A stretch of DNA of 64,000 nucleotides from Arion vulgaris (GCA_020796225.1 CM036755.1:80849150-80913149); one strand, 5' to 3'; positions 41,795 through 52,279 are shown, numbered from the stretch's first letter. The notes: generated by a model from the sequence alone, not told the origin. Translations and numbers: made by a program.

Positions 41795-42285
41795 TAGAAT
41801 GATCCATATCAACCACTTGTTAACCACTTTTTGTGATTTGTATGTGATCTGAGCCAAAGAGTGACTTACGTTGTGCCAGTTATGCGCCTACAAGTAGGCC
41901 AGCACATTCGATTTATGCGACACTTTTTATTTACTAGGGTAGCTTCCTAGACCTCTACCTTAGTCGTCTTTTACAACATACCTTGTAGGTCGCAGCGTTA
42001 CTTCTTCTTTGCGTTCGTTCTTTACAACCAATTTTAATCACTCTTTGTGATATGTTTGATCTTTGCCAAGAACGTGTATATGTTGCACATTGGTTTGGTA
42101 GGCCCCTAAACGCATATATTTCGATACGTTCCAAACCTCCTTAGTCACCTCTTACGACATGCGTGGCAGGTAACAGTGGTTCTATTCTTTACACCCCATA
42201 TTTGGTCCCCAGTAGCCACTCGGGCAGCAGCGTTACTTTCTTTGCTCCCCTTGCGAGCCCTGGCAACACACAGGTGGTCACTTTG
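41795..42285 (-). repeat. SINE-2 copy split by SINE-1
   Basis: The tail half is 41795-42002 and the head half 42227-42285 (gcagcgttactttctttgct ... acaggtgg). Confidence 0.9.
42003..42226 (-). repeat. SINE-1 copy with 11-bp TSD
   Basis: The duplication gcagcgttact is at 41992-42002 and 42227-42237. The tail is (ctt)n-gcgttcgttctttac and the head agccactcgggc. A small deletion removes part of the middle. Confidence 0.93.
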
Positions 42286-42690
42286 ACAATATGTCCAATA
42301 ATTTCCTGCATGGTATCTCCATATACTGAGGGGTCGTAAATCAGCCCGTTATCTCCACTCTGCAATCACCGACTATTTCTTCCTACTAGATTCGGAGCTG
42401 CACAGAAGGATCGGCATGGCCTCAATAGCCAAGCTATTGCAGAGATTGTGTAAAAATAGTATGCTATCAACACCAAGATTTATGTGTACAGTGACAGATT
42501 AACAAATATTTAAATATTGACTTACATGGGATTTCAAGAGTAGTTACATTTATCCACCAACGCCACCTATGATAGTTGGGTCACAATCACCCGGATGAAT
42601 GATAGTCGGATCCACAAGGATATTCTTGATGAAGTTGATTTATAGCAAAATAGATGTGTCCCCAACTGTACGTTTCAATGTTCTATGATC
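42285..42690. other. unassigned stretch
   Basis: Nothing recognised. Confidence 0.4.
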
Positions 42691-43180
42691 CTCTTACGCT
42701 GTACATAGTTTTATTTACTACTACTTATCTCCGCTCCCCGTGGAGCATATGATCTCAACAGTTATTCGATACTTTTCCCGATCTGGCTATTTTCTTTATG
42801 GCTTCATAGAGTGGATAGTCTAGCACTTCTCAGTTGTTCAAGAAGAATTCGTCTCCAGATCTGCCTAGAGCGTCCTCTTTTCCCTTGTGGGTTTCACTCA
42901 AGCGCTTGTCTAGTCACAATTCACTGTCTTCCGCAGGGTATATACCCGACCCATCGCCATTTTCTCCTCCTGATATAGGTCATTATGTGTTGTATGTCCT
43001 GTTCTTATGCAGGGGTCTGTGTTTTTAACTCTGTCATACCACCTCAGTCTGAGAACACGCAGAAGACATCTGTTGACAGAGGTCTTAATCTTATTTGTAG
43101 TTAACTTGGTGACTCGCCATGTTTTTGAGCAATATAGCAACATAAGATTTAACATTTGAGCTTTGTTTTGGTGGAGATGG
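42690..43180 (-). pseudogene. LINE fragment of another lineage
   Basis: Minus ORF: MLNLMLLYCSKTWRVTKLT, KIKTSVNRCLLRVLRLRW. This is the post-RT region of an RTE/L1-like LINE; downstream frames are broken. Confidence 0.7.
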
Positions 43181-43199
43181 TACAGAGATGTAAAAATAT

Positions 43200-43690
43200 C
43201 GGAATACCTAAAATACCTGAATTTTTAAAATACATAAATCCCTTAAATGTCTGAATATGCTAACAATAGTGTTTCTGTCAATATCGCAACAAGGAATTGA
43301 GAAAATAATAATTGAAATACAAAAAAAAAGTGAAAACCAAAACCTATATCTTAAAGTGGCAAGAAACAAAAATAATGAATGATTGATTCAATAATAATGA
43401 CAACTTATTGTAACAATGATTGTAATGGCAAAAATAATGACAACTTATTGTAACAATGATAGTAATGGCAAAAATAATGACAACTGATAAAACAAGCATG
43501 AACGGATATTTTTTATAAATGAAGAGAAAATAGAATATGTGAACAGTTGTGAATATCTCGGTTCACTACTAACAAGAGGTGGAAATGGGATGAAGGAAAT
43601 TAAAATAGAACAAACTTTTAAAAAAAAGATCAGAATACTAAGAGCATGCATATTCCAAGTTTCAACATAAGAATGTGAAAATAGACATTT
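43200..43690 (+). pseudogene. A+T-rich flank and LINE-H fragment
   Basis: 43200-43440 is A-rich with a repeated aaaataatgacaacttattg. 43500-43665 encodes NEEKIEYVNSCEYLGSLLTR and MKEIKIEQTFKKKIRILRA, the LINE-H segment. Confidence 0.7.
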
Positions 43691-43741
43691 AACAAGACAG
43701 CGGAAAAACAAATATGGGTTGTTTTTTTATATAGGTTATTG

Positions 43742-44841
43742 CATGCAGCAAAACTCCCGTGTATTGTATGCAGCAAAACTCCCGTGTATTGTATGCAGCA
43801 AAACGCCCGTGTATTGTATGCAGCAAAACGCCCGTGTATTGTATGCAGCAAAACGCCCGTGTATTGTATGCAGCAAAACGCCCGTGTATTGTATGCAGCA
43901 AAACGCCCGTGTATTGTATGCAGCAAAACTCCCGTGTATTGTATGCAGCAAAACTCCCGTGTATTGTATGCAGCAAAACTCCCGTGTATTGTATGCAGCA
44001 AAACTCCCGTGTATTGTATGCAGCAAAACTTCCGTGTATTGTATGCAGCAAAACTCCCGTGTATTGTATGCAGCAAAACGCCCGTGTATTGTATGCAGCA
44101 AAACGCCCGTGTATTGTATGCAGCAAAACTCCCGTGTATTGTATGCAGCAAAACGCCCGTGTATTGTATGCAGCAAAACTCCCGTGTATTGTATGCAGCA
44201 AAACGCCCGTGTATTGTATGCAGCAAAACGCCCGTGTATTGTATGCAGCAAAACTCCCGTGTATTGTATGCAGCAAAACTCCCGTGTATTGTATGCAGCA
44301 AAACGCCCGTGTATTGTATGCAGCAAAACGCCCGTGTATTGTATGCAGCAAAACGCCCGTGTATTGTATGCAGCAAAACGCCCGTGTATTGTATGCAGCA
44401 AAACTCCCGTGTATTGTATGCAGCAAAACGCCCGTGTATTGTATGCAGCAAAACTCCCGTGTATTGTATGCAGCAAAACTCCCGTGTATTGTATGCAGCA
44501 AAACTCCCGTGTATTGTATGCAGCAAAACTTCCGTGTATTGTATGCAGCAAAACTCCCGTGTATTGTATGCAGCAAAACTTCCGTGTATTGTATGCAGCA
44601 AAACTCCCGTGTATTGTATGCAGCAAAACTTCCGTGTATTGTATGCAGCAAAACTCCCGTGTATTGTATGCAGCAAAACTTCCGTGTATTGTATGCAGCA
44701 AAACTCCCGTGTATTGTATGCAGCAAAACTTCCGTGTATTGTATGCAGCAAAACTCCCGTGTATTGTATGCAGCAAAACTTCCGTGTATTGTATGCAGCA
44801 AAACTCCCGTGTATTGTATGCAGCAAAACTCCCGTGTATTG
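43742..44841 (+). repeat. 25-bp tandem array, 44 units
   Basis: The unit gcagcaaaactcccgtgtat + tgtat repeats 44 times with almost no variation except at one trinucleotide: ctc, cgc or ctt. Because 25 is not divisible by 3 and no register contains a stop, all frames stay open for over 1.1 kb, producing five spurious ORFs of 370-400 codons. The last unit reads straight into a SINE-2 head (cccgtgtattgtcggggcc). Confidence 0.97.
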
Positions 44842-45005
44842 TCGGGGCCCTCAAAGGGAGCTAAGAATAGTAACACTGCGATCTACAATGCATGTCGTAA
44901 GAGACGACTGAGGTAGGGTCTGGGAAGCTACCTAGTAAATAAAAGCATCGCAGAAATGTGATGCGCTGGCCTACTTGTAGGCGCATAACTGGCACACCCG
45001 AGCAA
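44830..45005 (+). repeat. SINE-2 copy, 3'-truncated
   Basis: From ttgtcggggccctcaaag through catgtcgtaagagacgac to aggcgcataactggcac. The head is continuous with the 25-bp array. Confidence 0.9.
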
Positions 45006-45055
45006 GCCGATAAATGGCATAACGAGCCTTAGGGCAATTATACGTCTTACACATA

Positions 45056-45411
45056 AAGATCCGCAGTGCACGAACTCCGTAACACCGGCGAGGGTCACCG
45101 GTGTAACTTTGAAAATGGTGAAGATATTTTTGTAGGAATTTTATTTTTAATCTTTTCTAATGGATCTTGCTTGGGCAGCGGCTTTCCAGCCTGCTCTCGA
45201 TTTTGAACTGACAATGGTTCTTTTACGTGCTAAAATTGAACACGGGGCCTACGTTTTATCATCCGTCTCCGATAGGACTAGGAACTCGATCTCACCTACA
45301 CTGAGATCAGGGATCGCTGGAAAAATATCCAGTTGGCTCCACAAGGGAGAGAACCTGGTACCTTTGGCACGAGAGATGAGCACCTAGCCTCTACGCCACA
45401 GTGACCCTGCG
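45056..45411 (-). repeat. SINE-4 copy
   Basis: Reverse complement: head cactgtggcgtagaggctag, B-box accaggttctctccc, tail with attacaccggtgaccctc. Confidence 0.88.
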
Positions 45412-45439
45412 TCTCTCGTTTTAGCTGGTAATGTGCACC

Positions 45440-45850
45440 AATTTGTCTTCTGACTCGGGTATTAAATAAAACAAGAGACCATATAAGAAATGAGGCAATT
45501 AGAAGAACAGTCGGAACAACACCTATTAGATTCATTGAAAAACAGAGACTCAAATGGTTTGGCCACTTGGTGAGAATGAACCAGAATACACCAGTTGCAA
45601 GAGCGTACAACATGAAAATGGAATCATCACGAGGAAGGGACAGGCCAAGAAAAAGATGGATTGGTGGAGTTACAGACAACTTAAAACTCTACAATACCAC
45701 AGCATATCAAGCGACCAAGCGTGCACTATCTCGGAAACCGATCATCAGTTAAACCTGCTGTGCGTAACGCGGCAAAAAAGCGAAGAAAGAACAATATTTG
45801 CCATCTTGAAGCAAAGAAAACCGAACCTTCGTCTCGCAGTCACTTCGCAT
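45440..45850 (+). pseudogene. LINE-C 3' fragment, well preserved
   Basis: It encodes KTRDHIRNEAIRRTVGTTP, IRFIEKQRLKWFGHLVRM and GRDRPRKRWIGGVTDNLKL, a clean WFGHL...RPRKRW LINE C-terminus in two overlapping frames. Confidence 0.85.
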
Positions 45851-46262
45851 TAAAAGTGCACGCATTGCTTCACAAGGCATCAATAGTTATGAAGCATTAA
45901 GTGCTGTATCGGGTATGAAATCATGAACAACTCTACTAGCATAAAAATGTATGCTAACGCCCTTAGCATACGGTATACGGTAGGCACAGATTTAGGCAAA
46001 TAGAACGTGGAAGGAACAGGATCTGAGGTTTACGCATGTAGATCAAACAATTAAACGTTCCACTGTCGTTTGCGGAAGAAAAATTTACTTGAGTGAACAG
46101 ACAGCAGACCAGACGATTCGAACAAATGGGTTTTTTCGACGATGATAATATAGAATTTTTTTAAAAGCCAACAGCAATTATATGTATATATATTATATAT
46201 AGATATCATTGTCGTCACTAGCTGTAATATCGCTTTGTAGGATAGTGTAGGACAGTGTAGGA
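45850..46262. other. unassigned stretch
   Basis: Nothing recognised apart from short direct repeats of tagcata. Confidence 0.4.
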
Positions 46263-46667
46263 CAGGCGTGTCTGGCAGAATGGATTAGAGCGCGGTTCCC
46301 ATACGGATAAGGATTTGTTTCTGTTGTGGGCATAAATAAAAAATCTTAACCAGAACAATTTCGCGCGGTGACTGCACTAGCCATGCGACCATTAAATTCT
46401 TCAATTCCGCTCTTGCCCCACACCGCTCTTGTCCCACACCGCTCTTGTCCCACACCGCTCTAAAAAGTGGTACTACAGACAGGTAAAGATCGTTTTTTTT
46501 AGGACGGAGGGGAGGGAGGAGCATTAGCCCGTGGAAGTTAATGGCCGCATGGCTACTGCAATCGCAGTGAAACTGTTCTGATTAAGACTTTTTCTGGATG
46601 CCATCGACAGAATAAAAACTTCTCGATCTTACAGGGGATTGAATCCGGTCTCCCGAATCCAGATTAT

Positions 46668-46668
<1 letters not shown>
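46263..46668. repeat. two SINE-5 copies in inverted orientation
   Basis: 46263-46500 is SINE-5 on plus (gtctggcagaatggattaga ... ccgctctaaaaagtggtac). 46520-46668 is SINE-5 on minus, ending with its head (ggattgaatccggtctccc). Confidence 0.8.

Positions 46669-46672
<4 letters not shown>

Positions 46673-46755
<83 letters not shown>
46673..46755 (+). repeat. AT microsatellite, about 41 units
   Basis: A pure (ta)n run directly at the head of the reversed SINE-5. Confidence 0.98.
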
Positions 46756-46758
<3 letters not shown>

Positions 46759-46974
46759 GTATATAATCACATTCATCATCGTGTGCCATGTCGACTGAAG
46801 TAAGAGATCGATCATGTATTTTTTACAAACGTCTGTTCTTAGTACCACTTTAAGTTCTCTCTCTCTCGCGCGATCACCCTTAGACTGATGTACCAGATTC
46901 CCCCATAAATTTCTTATTCATATGGAAATCTGATTCATGCAGCCTTAGCAATTGGTGTGTTTTGTCACATCTTT

Positions 46975-47110
46975 AGCGTCATTTAGAGCTCTGGTGCTTA
47001 TCCTTCGGGGATGTGTCCGGTTTTAGCCAGCGTTTACTCGGTTCGCTCTCGGTCAGCCTTGGGCTGTTCCCAGCAGGAGGTTGACTTTTAAGTTCGGATG
47101 TTGACACCAT
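46975..47110 (+). repeat. dispersed repeat also at 51275-51395
   Basis: gctctggtgcttatccttcg, agccagcgtttactcggttc and cggtcagccttgggctgt recur at 51275-51395. Short and unclassified. Confidence 0.75.
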
Positions 47111-47127
47111 TCCGTTCCATGAACCTT

Positions 47128-47392
47128 CTTCTTCGAATGCTCCATATCGACCAACTGTTAACCACTCTTTGTTATTTGTATGTGATCTGAGCCTAAGAGC
47201 GATTGTACGTTGTGCCAGTTAAGCGCCTACAAGTAGGCCAGCATATCAAATTTCTGTAACGTTTTTTATTTACTATGGCAACATCCCTAGGTCCCTACCT
47301 CAGTCGTCTCTTATGACATGCCTTGTAGGTCGCAGTGTTACTATTCTTTGCTCCCTTTTCGGCCCCTGGCAACACACGGGCAAGTGACACTT
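47128..47392 (-). repeat. SINE-2 copy
   Basis: cttcttcgaatgctccatat through ctatggcaacatccctagg to ggcaacacacgggc. Confidence 0.9.
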
Positions 47393-48160
47393 CAACCTAA
47401 ATATGTTGCCAGTTCTTCAACATTCAAAGAAAGTGCAACGAGAGACTAGTTAGAACATTCAGTGCATTATCTTTGTATGATGTGCTTATATTTGTGGGTA
47501 TAATATGCTGTTGAGTTTTCATTCAATGACAACCTTAAACAAGATATTCAGTGCAAACTAATCGAATCACAAAGAGTGGTTAAGTTGGTTGATAAGAAAG
47601 AAGGTCAACAAATGACATGGGGCTGCAGGCGCAATAATGTAAGGATATACAGTGGCGCTAGGGTCAGTGAGCTGGCACTGATCAAGATCCTACCCCACCT
47701 CCAAGTGGTGGTCCTGGTAACAGACTAATGTCTGGCTAATTGGGTAGGGATTGAAGGAGAGCTACTTGGAATTGGTAGAAGGGTAGGTGCATACATGTCT
47801 GATATGAGATCTGATCGCAATATAGACGATGAGAATCTCTGCACATGCGCCTACATGTCTCTCCTGTCCAATGATGAGTCAAAGATGATTCAGCATACAA
47901 ATCAGATGCCTGTGTGGTTACCTGGGCCCAAATTCGGGGTAAATAATAGAACCACTAATACCTACACCATGCCATATATGGCGAAAGTGGAGGTTTGGCG
48001 TGGGATTAGCTATCCCATCCCGTAAAAATATTTAGCTATAAAACCGCAACCAAGTGCATGAGAGCTTGCAAGGCCTTGGTTAGGGAACCCTATGCCTCCT
48101 TTGGGGTGAAGGGTAGAAGAAGAAGAGACAAACGACATAAAGAACAATAAAATGTACATA
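47392..48160. other. intron A 5' part, mostly unassigned
   Basis: Around 47906-47990 is a decayed SINE-1 head (tgtggttacctgggccca, then aatagaaccactaatacc). tgatcaagatcctacccca (near 47682) is the inverse of a segment near 52155. Otherwise nothing recognised. Confidence 0.5.
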
Positions 48161-48161
48161 C

Positions 48162-48543
48162 CATCAAATCTGTTTTGTTTGTTGGATAGTACAGTCTGAA
48201 AAAAATACCATCATCAGCAGAATCACACATCAAATCAACACATCCAACAGTATGTGGTCCTGTTGGAAGAGGAAGATGTCGGCGATTAGTCCGTACATGT
48301 TGCTCCGTATCCTCTTCCTTGTTATCATGAGCAAACGACTCTATCAACTGTGAGAGCGCGCACAACATCTTCACATCTTTCCTGTACTCCGTTATTTTGT
48401 AGCAAGAATCACTAATTACTACAAATTTACTAATCAATCACTTGATTCTTCTGATAAAGGAATGAGACTCTGTAGCACAGCCCGTAACAAATCCAGCGGA
48501 GACAAAGGGTTACTCGCTACATGTTGCAGCTGTTGTTGCGTGT
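48162..48543 (-). CDS. PLA2G7-like: PAF-AH exon A (5' UTR and N-terminus)
   Basis: The acceptor tttgttactttcag precedes 48543 and the donor ATG|gtatgt follows 48162. The proposed start ATG is 48368-48366 and gives residues 1-69. The diagnostic N-terminal motif LPLPTGPHTVGCVDLM is followed by FFRLYYPTN, matching the family pattern (TGPHxVGCxDxM, then FxRLxYP). Upstream, from the acceptor to a TGA near 48437, a different frame encodes about 35 residues ending PLSEESSD. This is read here as 5' UTR with a small upstream ORF, but it could be the end of another transcript. The frame used for PAF-AH has a stop immediately before the TTG at 48437, so the ATG is the first in-frame Met. The exon ends in phase 0. 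Confidence 0.85.
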
Positions 48544-48574
48544 CTGAAAGTAACAAACGCAACAAAATATTTGT

Positions 48575-49400
48575 AATTGCATGTTTAATATGAACAGAAA
48601 ACGCGAATGAGAATAGAAAATATATTTTTAATGAACATACAAAATTTGAATTAAAATAGAAAATATTTATAAAGAACATTCTTCTTCTTCGAACGCTCCA
48701 AATCGACCACTTGTTAAACCACTCTTGGTGATTTATATGTGATCTGAGCCTAAGAGCGACTATGATGTGCCAGTTGTGTGTCTACAAGTAGGCCAGCACA
48801 TCCAAATTCTGCAACGCTTTTTTGTAACTAGGGTAGCTTCCCCAGGCCCCTACCTCAGTCACCTCTTATGACAGACATGTCTTGTAGGTTGCAGTGTTAC
48901 TATTCTTTGCGGGCCTTTCCAACACATGGGCGATAATGAACATAGAAAACGTGAATGAGAATATTAAAATGTTTATAACGAACATAGAAAATGGGAGTTA
49001 AAATAGAAAACATAGTAAACATAGAAAACCTGAATTAATATAGAAAAAATGTTTATAGTAAACATAGAAAATCTGAATGAGAATAGAAACAACTATCTAC
49101 AATGAAAATAAAAATCTGAAAAACAATAGAAAAATGTTTATAATGAACATAGATCTGAATCAAACAGAAAGTAAGCATTTTCCAATGAACAACAAATTCA
49201 ATCTGAAGAATATGGAAAATTTTGCAATGAACACACAGAACAGAAATCTCATTCTGAGAAAAAATAGAAAAATGTTTATAGTTTATAATGAACATAGAAA
49301 ATTTGGATGAACATTGAAAATTTGGATTAAAATAGAAAAATATTTACAATTACTAGAAATCTGAAATGAAAACGGACAATGTTTACAATTACTAAAAAAG
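48575..49400 (+). repeat. degenerate tandem array split by SINE-2
   Basis: Many imperfect units of roughly 30 bp around aatagaaaaatgtttataat + gaacatagaaa lie on both sides of the SINE-2 at 48679-48932. The array starts 30 bp upstream of PAF-AH exon A. Confidence 0.75.
48679..48932 (-). repeat. SINE-2 copy
   Basis: ttcttcttcgaacgctccaa ... aacacatgggcg, inserted within the degenerate array just upstream of exon A. Confidence 0.9.
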
Positions 49401-49429
49401 ATGCATATACTTTACAATTTTTAACAACT

Positions 49430-49605
49430 CCCGTTGCCTTTTCATGCCTTAGGGTAGGAAATATCTGTAAATGCCTGTCATTTGACATTTCTAAAGTATA
49501 GGGTAGCAGGGACAATTCCTAACACGTATGGAACGTCGAGTGGGGGTCAATCCACGACCCTCTTTGTGTCCGAGTCGATAGGCGAAAGCTTACGCTAACC
49601 GTTTA
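49430..49605 (-). repeat. SINE-8 copy
   Basis: tgccttagggtaggaaat-like start, tgcctgtcatttgacattt, gaacgtcgagtgggggtcaa, then gagtcgataggcgaaagctt, the segment that seeds the 26-bp array at 36768. Confidence 0.8.
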
Positions 49606-50405
49606 TACATAGTATAATATATTATTATTTATATATATGGCCTTTTTCGTCTTTACAATGACAGACGGTCAATTGGCAAGTATATATTTATATATATATT
49701 ATGCGGTGCGAAAATTTGAACAAGTCTTAAGTTATAAACTTTGTAAGTTTTAAACAAAAAGAACTCAAAGTATAGAATTAAAATTAATATACTCCAGATA
49801 TTTTTCAATGCTATTTTAGTTAGGAGTCAGTAATTATAATTATTATATAAATTTACGTGCTTTTTTAAATGATGTAAATTGTAATTGTAAAGCATATATA
49901 TATATATATATATATATACCAAATAAGAGAAAATAATTGATACCATACCTATTCTTACGTTTCTCAGGCAGCAGTGCGATAGAAGTGTACTGAAAAGTCA
50001 ACCAAAGTTCGCTTATATAGGTGGAAATAATTGTAGGCTTTGATGTCGCCGATTGTCGGGGTGTTCTCGGGGCCGACTTAAGTTTTAGTTTGTTGGAAGT
50101 TGTGAGTTCACGCCAAAAATAGCAACTTAGCAGTTATTCGTAAATCTAGACCTGTTTTGCGCGAATAAAGCAACATAAGATAAATTGAAAACTTTCCCAA
50201 ACGATGTTATCGGTAGATTAGAACAGGTCTGATCGACAAACTTAGGCATAGTAAATTGAATAGTGCATGCCTTACGCATGCAATATTTTGTAGTGTTAAC
50301 TTTGACCTTTAACCGACAGTAACCCGACCTCAGCCTTCACCTTTCACACAAATATGCCGGATTTTGTCAAAAAGTGTGACGCGCGAAGCAGGATTGCAAA
50401 AGACC
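49605..50405. other. A+T-rich, mostly unassigned
   Basis: AT microsatellites at 49690 and 49895-49918. 50030-50400 is less A+T-rich and unique-looking, with no motif recognised. It could include regulatory DNA upstream of PAF-AH, but nothing shows this. Confidence 0.4.
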
Positions 50406-50426
50406 ACGTAATGTGTTATTTTTAAA

Positions 50427-50639
50427 ATGGGAACATTATTCCTTATCGAGACCAGCTCCCTCTACTTGGAGATAAGACTCAAGACCAGAATATACACCAG
50501 TGACTGTAAAAACGAGGCTGGTCAGGCTCTCTTAAAATTCGCGACGACCACTCTCTCTCAAATCAATTTACTGAAGACGACAGAAACCCAAATCGAGACA
50601 TACTACTTCAATAACGAAGATGCCACGCACATTCCATAG
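50427..50639 (+). CDS. unrecognised ORF, 70 codons
   Basis: MGTLFLIETSSLYLEIRLK ... TYYFNNEDATHIP. No known motif. The next ORF (50655-50850) lies in another frame close by, so the two could be exon pieces or a broken element. Confidence 0.25.
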   Translation: MGTLFLIETSSLYLEIRLKTRIYTSDCKNEAGQALLKFATTTLSQINLLKTTETQIETYYFNNEDATHIP

Positions 50640-50654
50640 TAAAAAAGCTTGCGG

Positions 50655-50850
50655 ATTTACTACTAATACCAGACAAAAACCAGAATTGGACTGCCCTAGC
50701 ACTATGGGACGAGGAGTTGGAAGGGGGTACTCTATCCTGTACAATAGTACAGAAAACAATATCATCATCATCAAATAGCTTGTCTCTTGAACTTGGCTCC
50801 GATGACAGTTGTCCTGAAAAACTATCTATTCTGCGCAAGTTGGCCGGCGT
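50655..50850 (+). CDS. unrecognised coding-like segment
   Basis: The open frame encodes VKKLADLLLIPDKNQNWTAL, ALWDEELEGGT and LSLELGSDDSCPEKLSILRK, acidic and protein-like. It is then cut by LINE-D. It may be a relic exon or ORF1 of an element. Not recognised. Confidence 0.3.
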
Positions 50851-51170
50851 CAGCAGCAGTCATTCTCAGATCGTCAATAACATGCACACATCGTCTTCTA
50901 GGTTTTTCTCTCATTCTTCTTTCATGCACAATCCCTCCAAAATTATCTTCTCTAGGCACTCATGTTGTTTGATGTGTCCGAAATATTTAGTTGTCCTTGA
51001 TGTTATGCTATTTAATTGCCAACTCTCTTTAATATCAAACTGTTGCAGAACTGAAGCATTTGTTCTTTTCTCTGTCCATGATATTCTAAGTACTCTTCTG
51101 TAGCATTTGCATTCAAATACATTAATGATCTTCTCGCAGCGTTGTTCCATGTCTCATAATCATATGTTGC
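50850..51170 (-). pseudogene. LINE-D 3' fragment
   Basis: Minus: YRRVLRISWTEKRTNASVLQ, KYFGHIKQHECLEKIILEG, then a decayed end. Confidence 0.8.
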
Positions 51171-51274
51171 CAATGAAAAAACGCAGGATCTCTCTCTCGA
51201 TCATTCTTAATGTAATATATAAACAGCCGTTATCAAGAACGTGTTTTACGTCACATCGTTCAGTACCATTTGGA

Positions 51275-52160
51275 GCTCTAGTGCTTATCCTTCGGTGAAA
51301 TGTTCGATTTCAACCAGCGTTTACTGGGTTCGATCTCCGTCAGCCTTTGGCTGTCCCAGCCAATCTGCAAGGCAGCAGGTTGCTATTTTCTTTTAAGGTA
51401 GCGACCCTTAGACGACCTGTCCTCCCGGGTTGTTGAGCGTCATCTGCCCAGAAAGCCTGTCTTTTTGGACTACTTGGTTTGCCTGCCGTCCAGTTTTGTG
51501 TACGGTTTTCTCCGCTAGCCTTTGATTATCCGCAATCAAACTACAAGGCAGCAGTAGTTCTCTGCGAGGAGAAGCGCGATTATTGTTCTCTGTATGGAGA
51601 TCCCATCTTCAAGGCTGCACTGGATTCAAGCCTCTGCTGATCTTTCCAGTTTTTCTGCAAACTTGGGTGGTCCGCTTACCCCTGCGTTTGCCACGCCCTT
51701 TCATCGCTCCACCATCAGCACCATGCATGTCTGCCCCACCGGTGGGCTCACCTGTGTGTTGTCCGTATGCGTGTTCGCTCTACCTTGGTGTCTGCTCACC
51801 CCGTTTATCAGGTTTCTCACCGTTCACACATTTACCATGCCTCGAATGGACATGCCATTTACCATGCCTCAACCCAGGCCCCCACCTCAGGGCTCCGAGT
51901 TTCGCCCCATGTGAGCCCACGTCTCTTCTCTGGATGCACCTCATCCCTTTATGTTTATTTATTTCGCTTTTCCCATCGGCCGGTAAAGATGTGCAGAGAC
52001 AGTCACTTGGGGATTCTTCTCGTATATCTTGCGAGTAGATCTCGTATAGTGTACCTGCTCTTGGATCACTACTTAAACCAGAGTAGCTTTCCTCGATCCT
52101 ACCCACTTAACCATACAGTATCCTCTATCTGTTTCCAGGATCATCACGTGGAGGTGGGGT
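51275..52160 (+). other. GC-richer block with 106-codon Pro-rich ORF
   Basis: Composition shifts up from its neighbours. 51275-51395 repeats the segment at 46975. An ORF at 51594-51914 ends MPRMDMPFTMPQPRPPPQGS. tttaccatgcctc is doubled near 51831 and 51861. Possibly an LTR or leader of a retroelement, or a CpG-richer unique block. Not identified. Confidence 0.4.
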
Positions 52161-52279
52161 AGGATCTTGATTAGTGACAGCGCGCCGTTGTACTTAGAAT
52201 TGCGTATTTGACCCCATGGAACGTTCGAAGAAGAAGATGCGCACTGTGTTGGTAATCTGTTAATCTTCTTCTCTTCCAC

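Larger units (their letters stand above)
8971..48543 (-). other. PLA2G7-like: PAF-acetylhydrolase gene locus (eight exons seen)
   Basis: Eight exons on the minus strand encode a protein colinear with the PLA2G7/PAFAH2 lipases, which hydrolyse the sn-2 acetyl or oxidised short acyl chain of platelet-activating factor and oxidised phospholipids. Phases at the seven internal junctions are 0,1,2,0,0,2,2 and all agree. The visible coding sequence is 1354 nt (about 451 residues) against 392-441 for the human proteins, and the C-terminal exon is missing. Numbering from the chosen Met, the alpha/beta-hydrolase triad is Ser326 (GHSFGG), Asp349 (VDGWM) and His406 (GGCHQ). The Ser-Asp spacing of 23 equals human PLA2G7 and Ser-His is 80 against 78. 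No signal peptide is evident at the chosen start, so an intracellular enzyme or an unseen upstream exon is possible. Family assignment is firm; choice between PLA2G7 and PAFAH2 is not. Confidence 0.93.

Noticed and set aside
43630..44916. Five overlapping ORFs of 372-398 codons on both strands
   Set aside because: All come from the 25-bp array, which has no stop in any register. Peptides are pure repeats (for example CCIQYTGVLLHTIHG) with no start context or splice signals.
46582..46848. ORF with long Tyr-Ile repeat
   Set aside because: It translates the AT microsatellite.
50717..51103. 128-codon plus ORF as a gene
   Set aside because: Most of it is the antisense of LINE-D coding sequence; only 50655-50850 looks independently coding.
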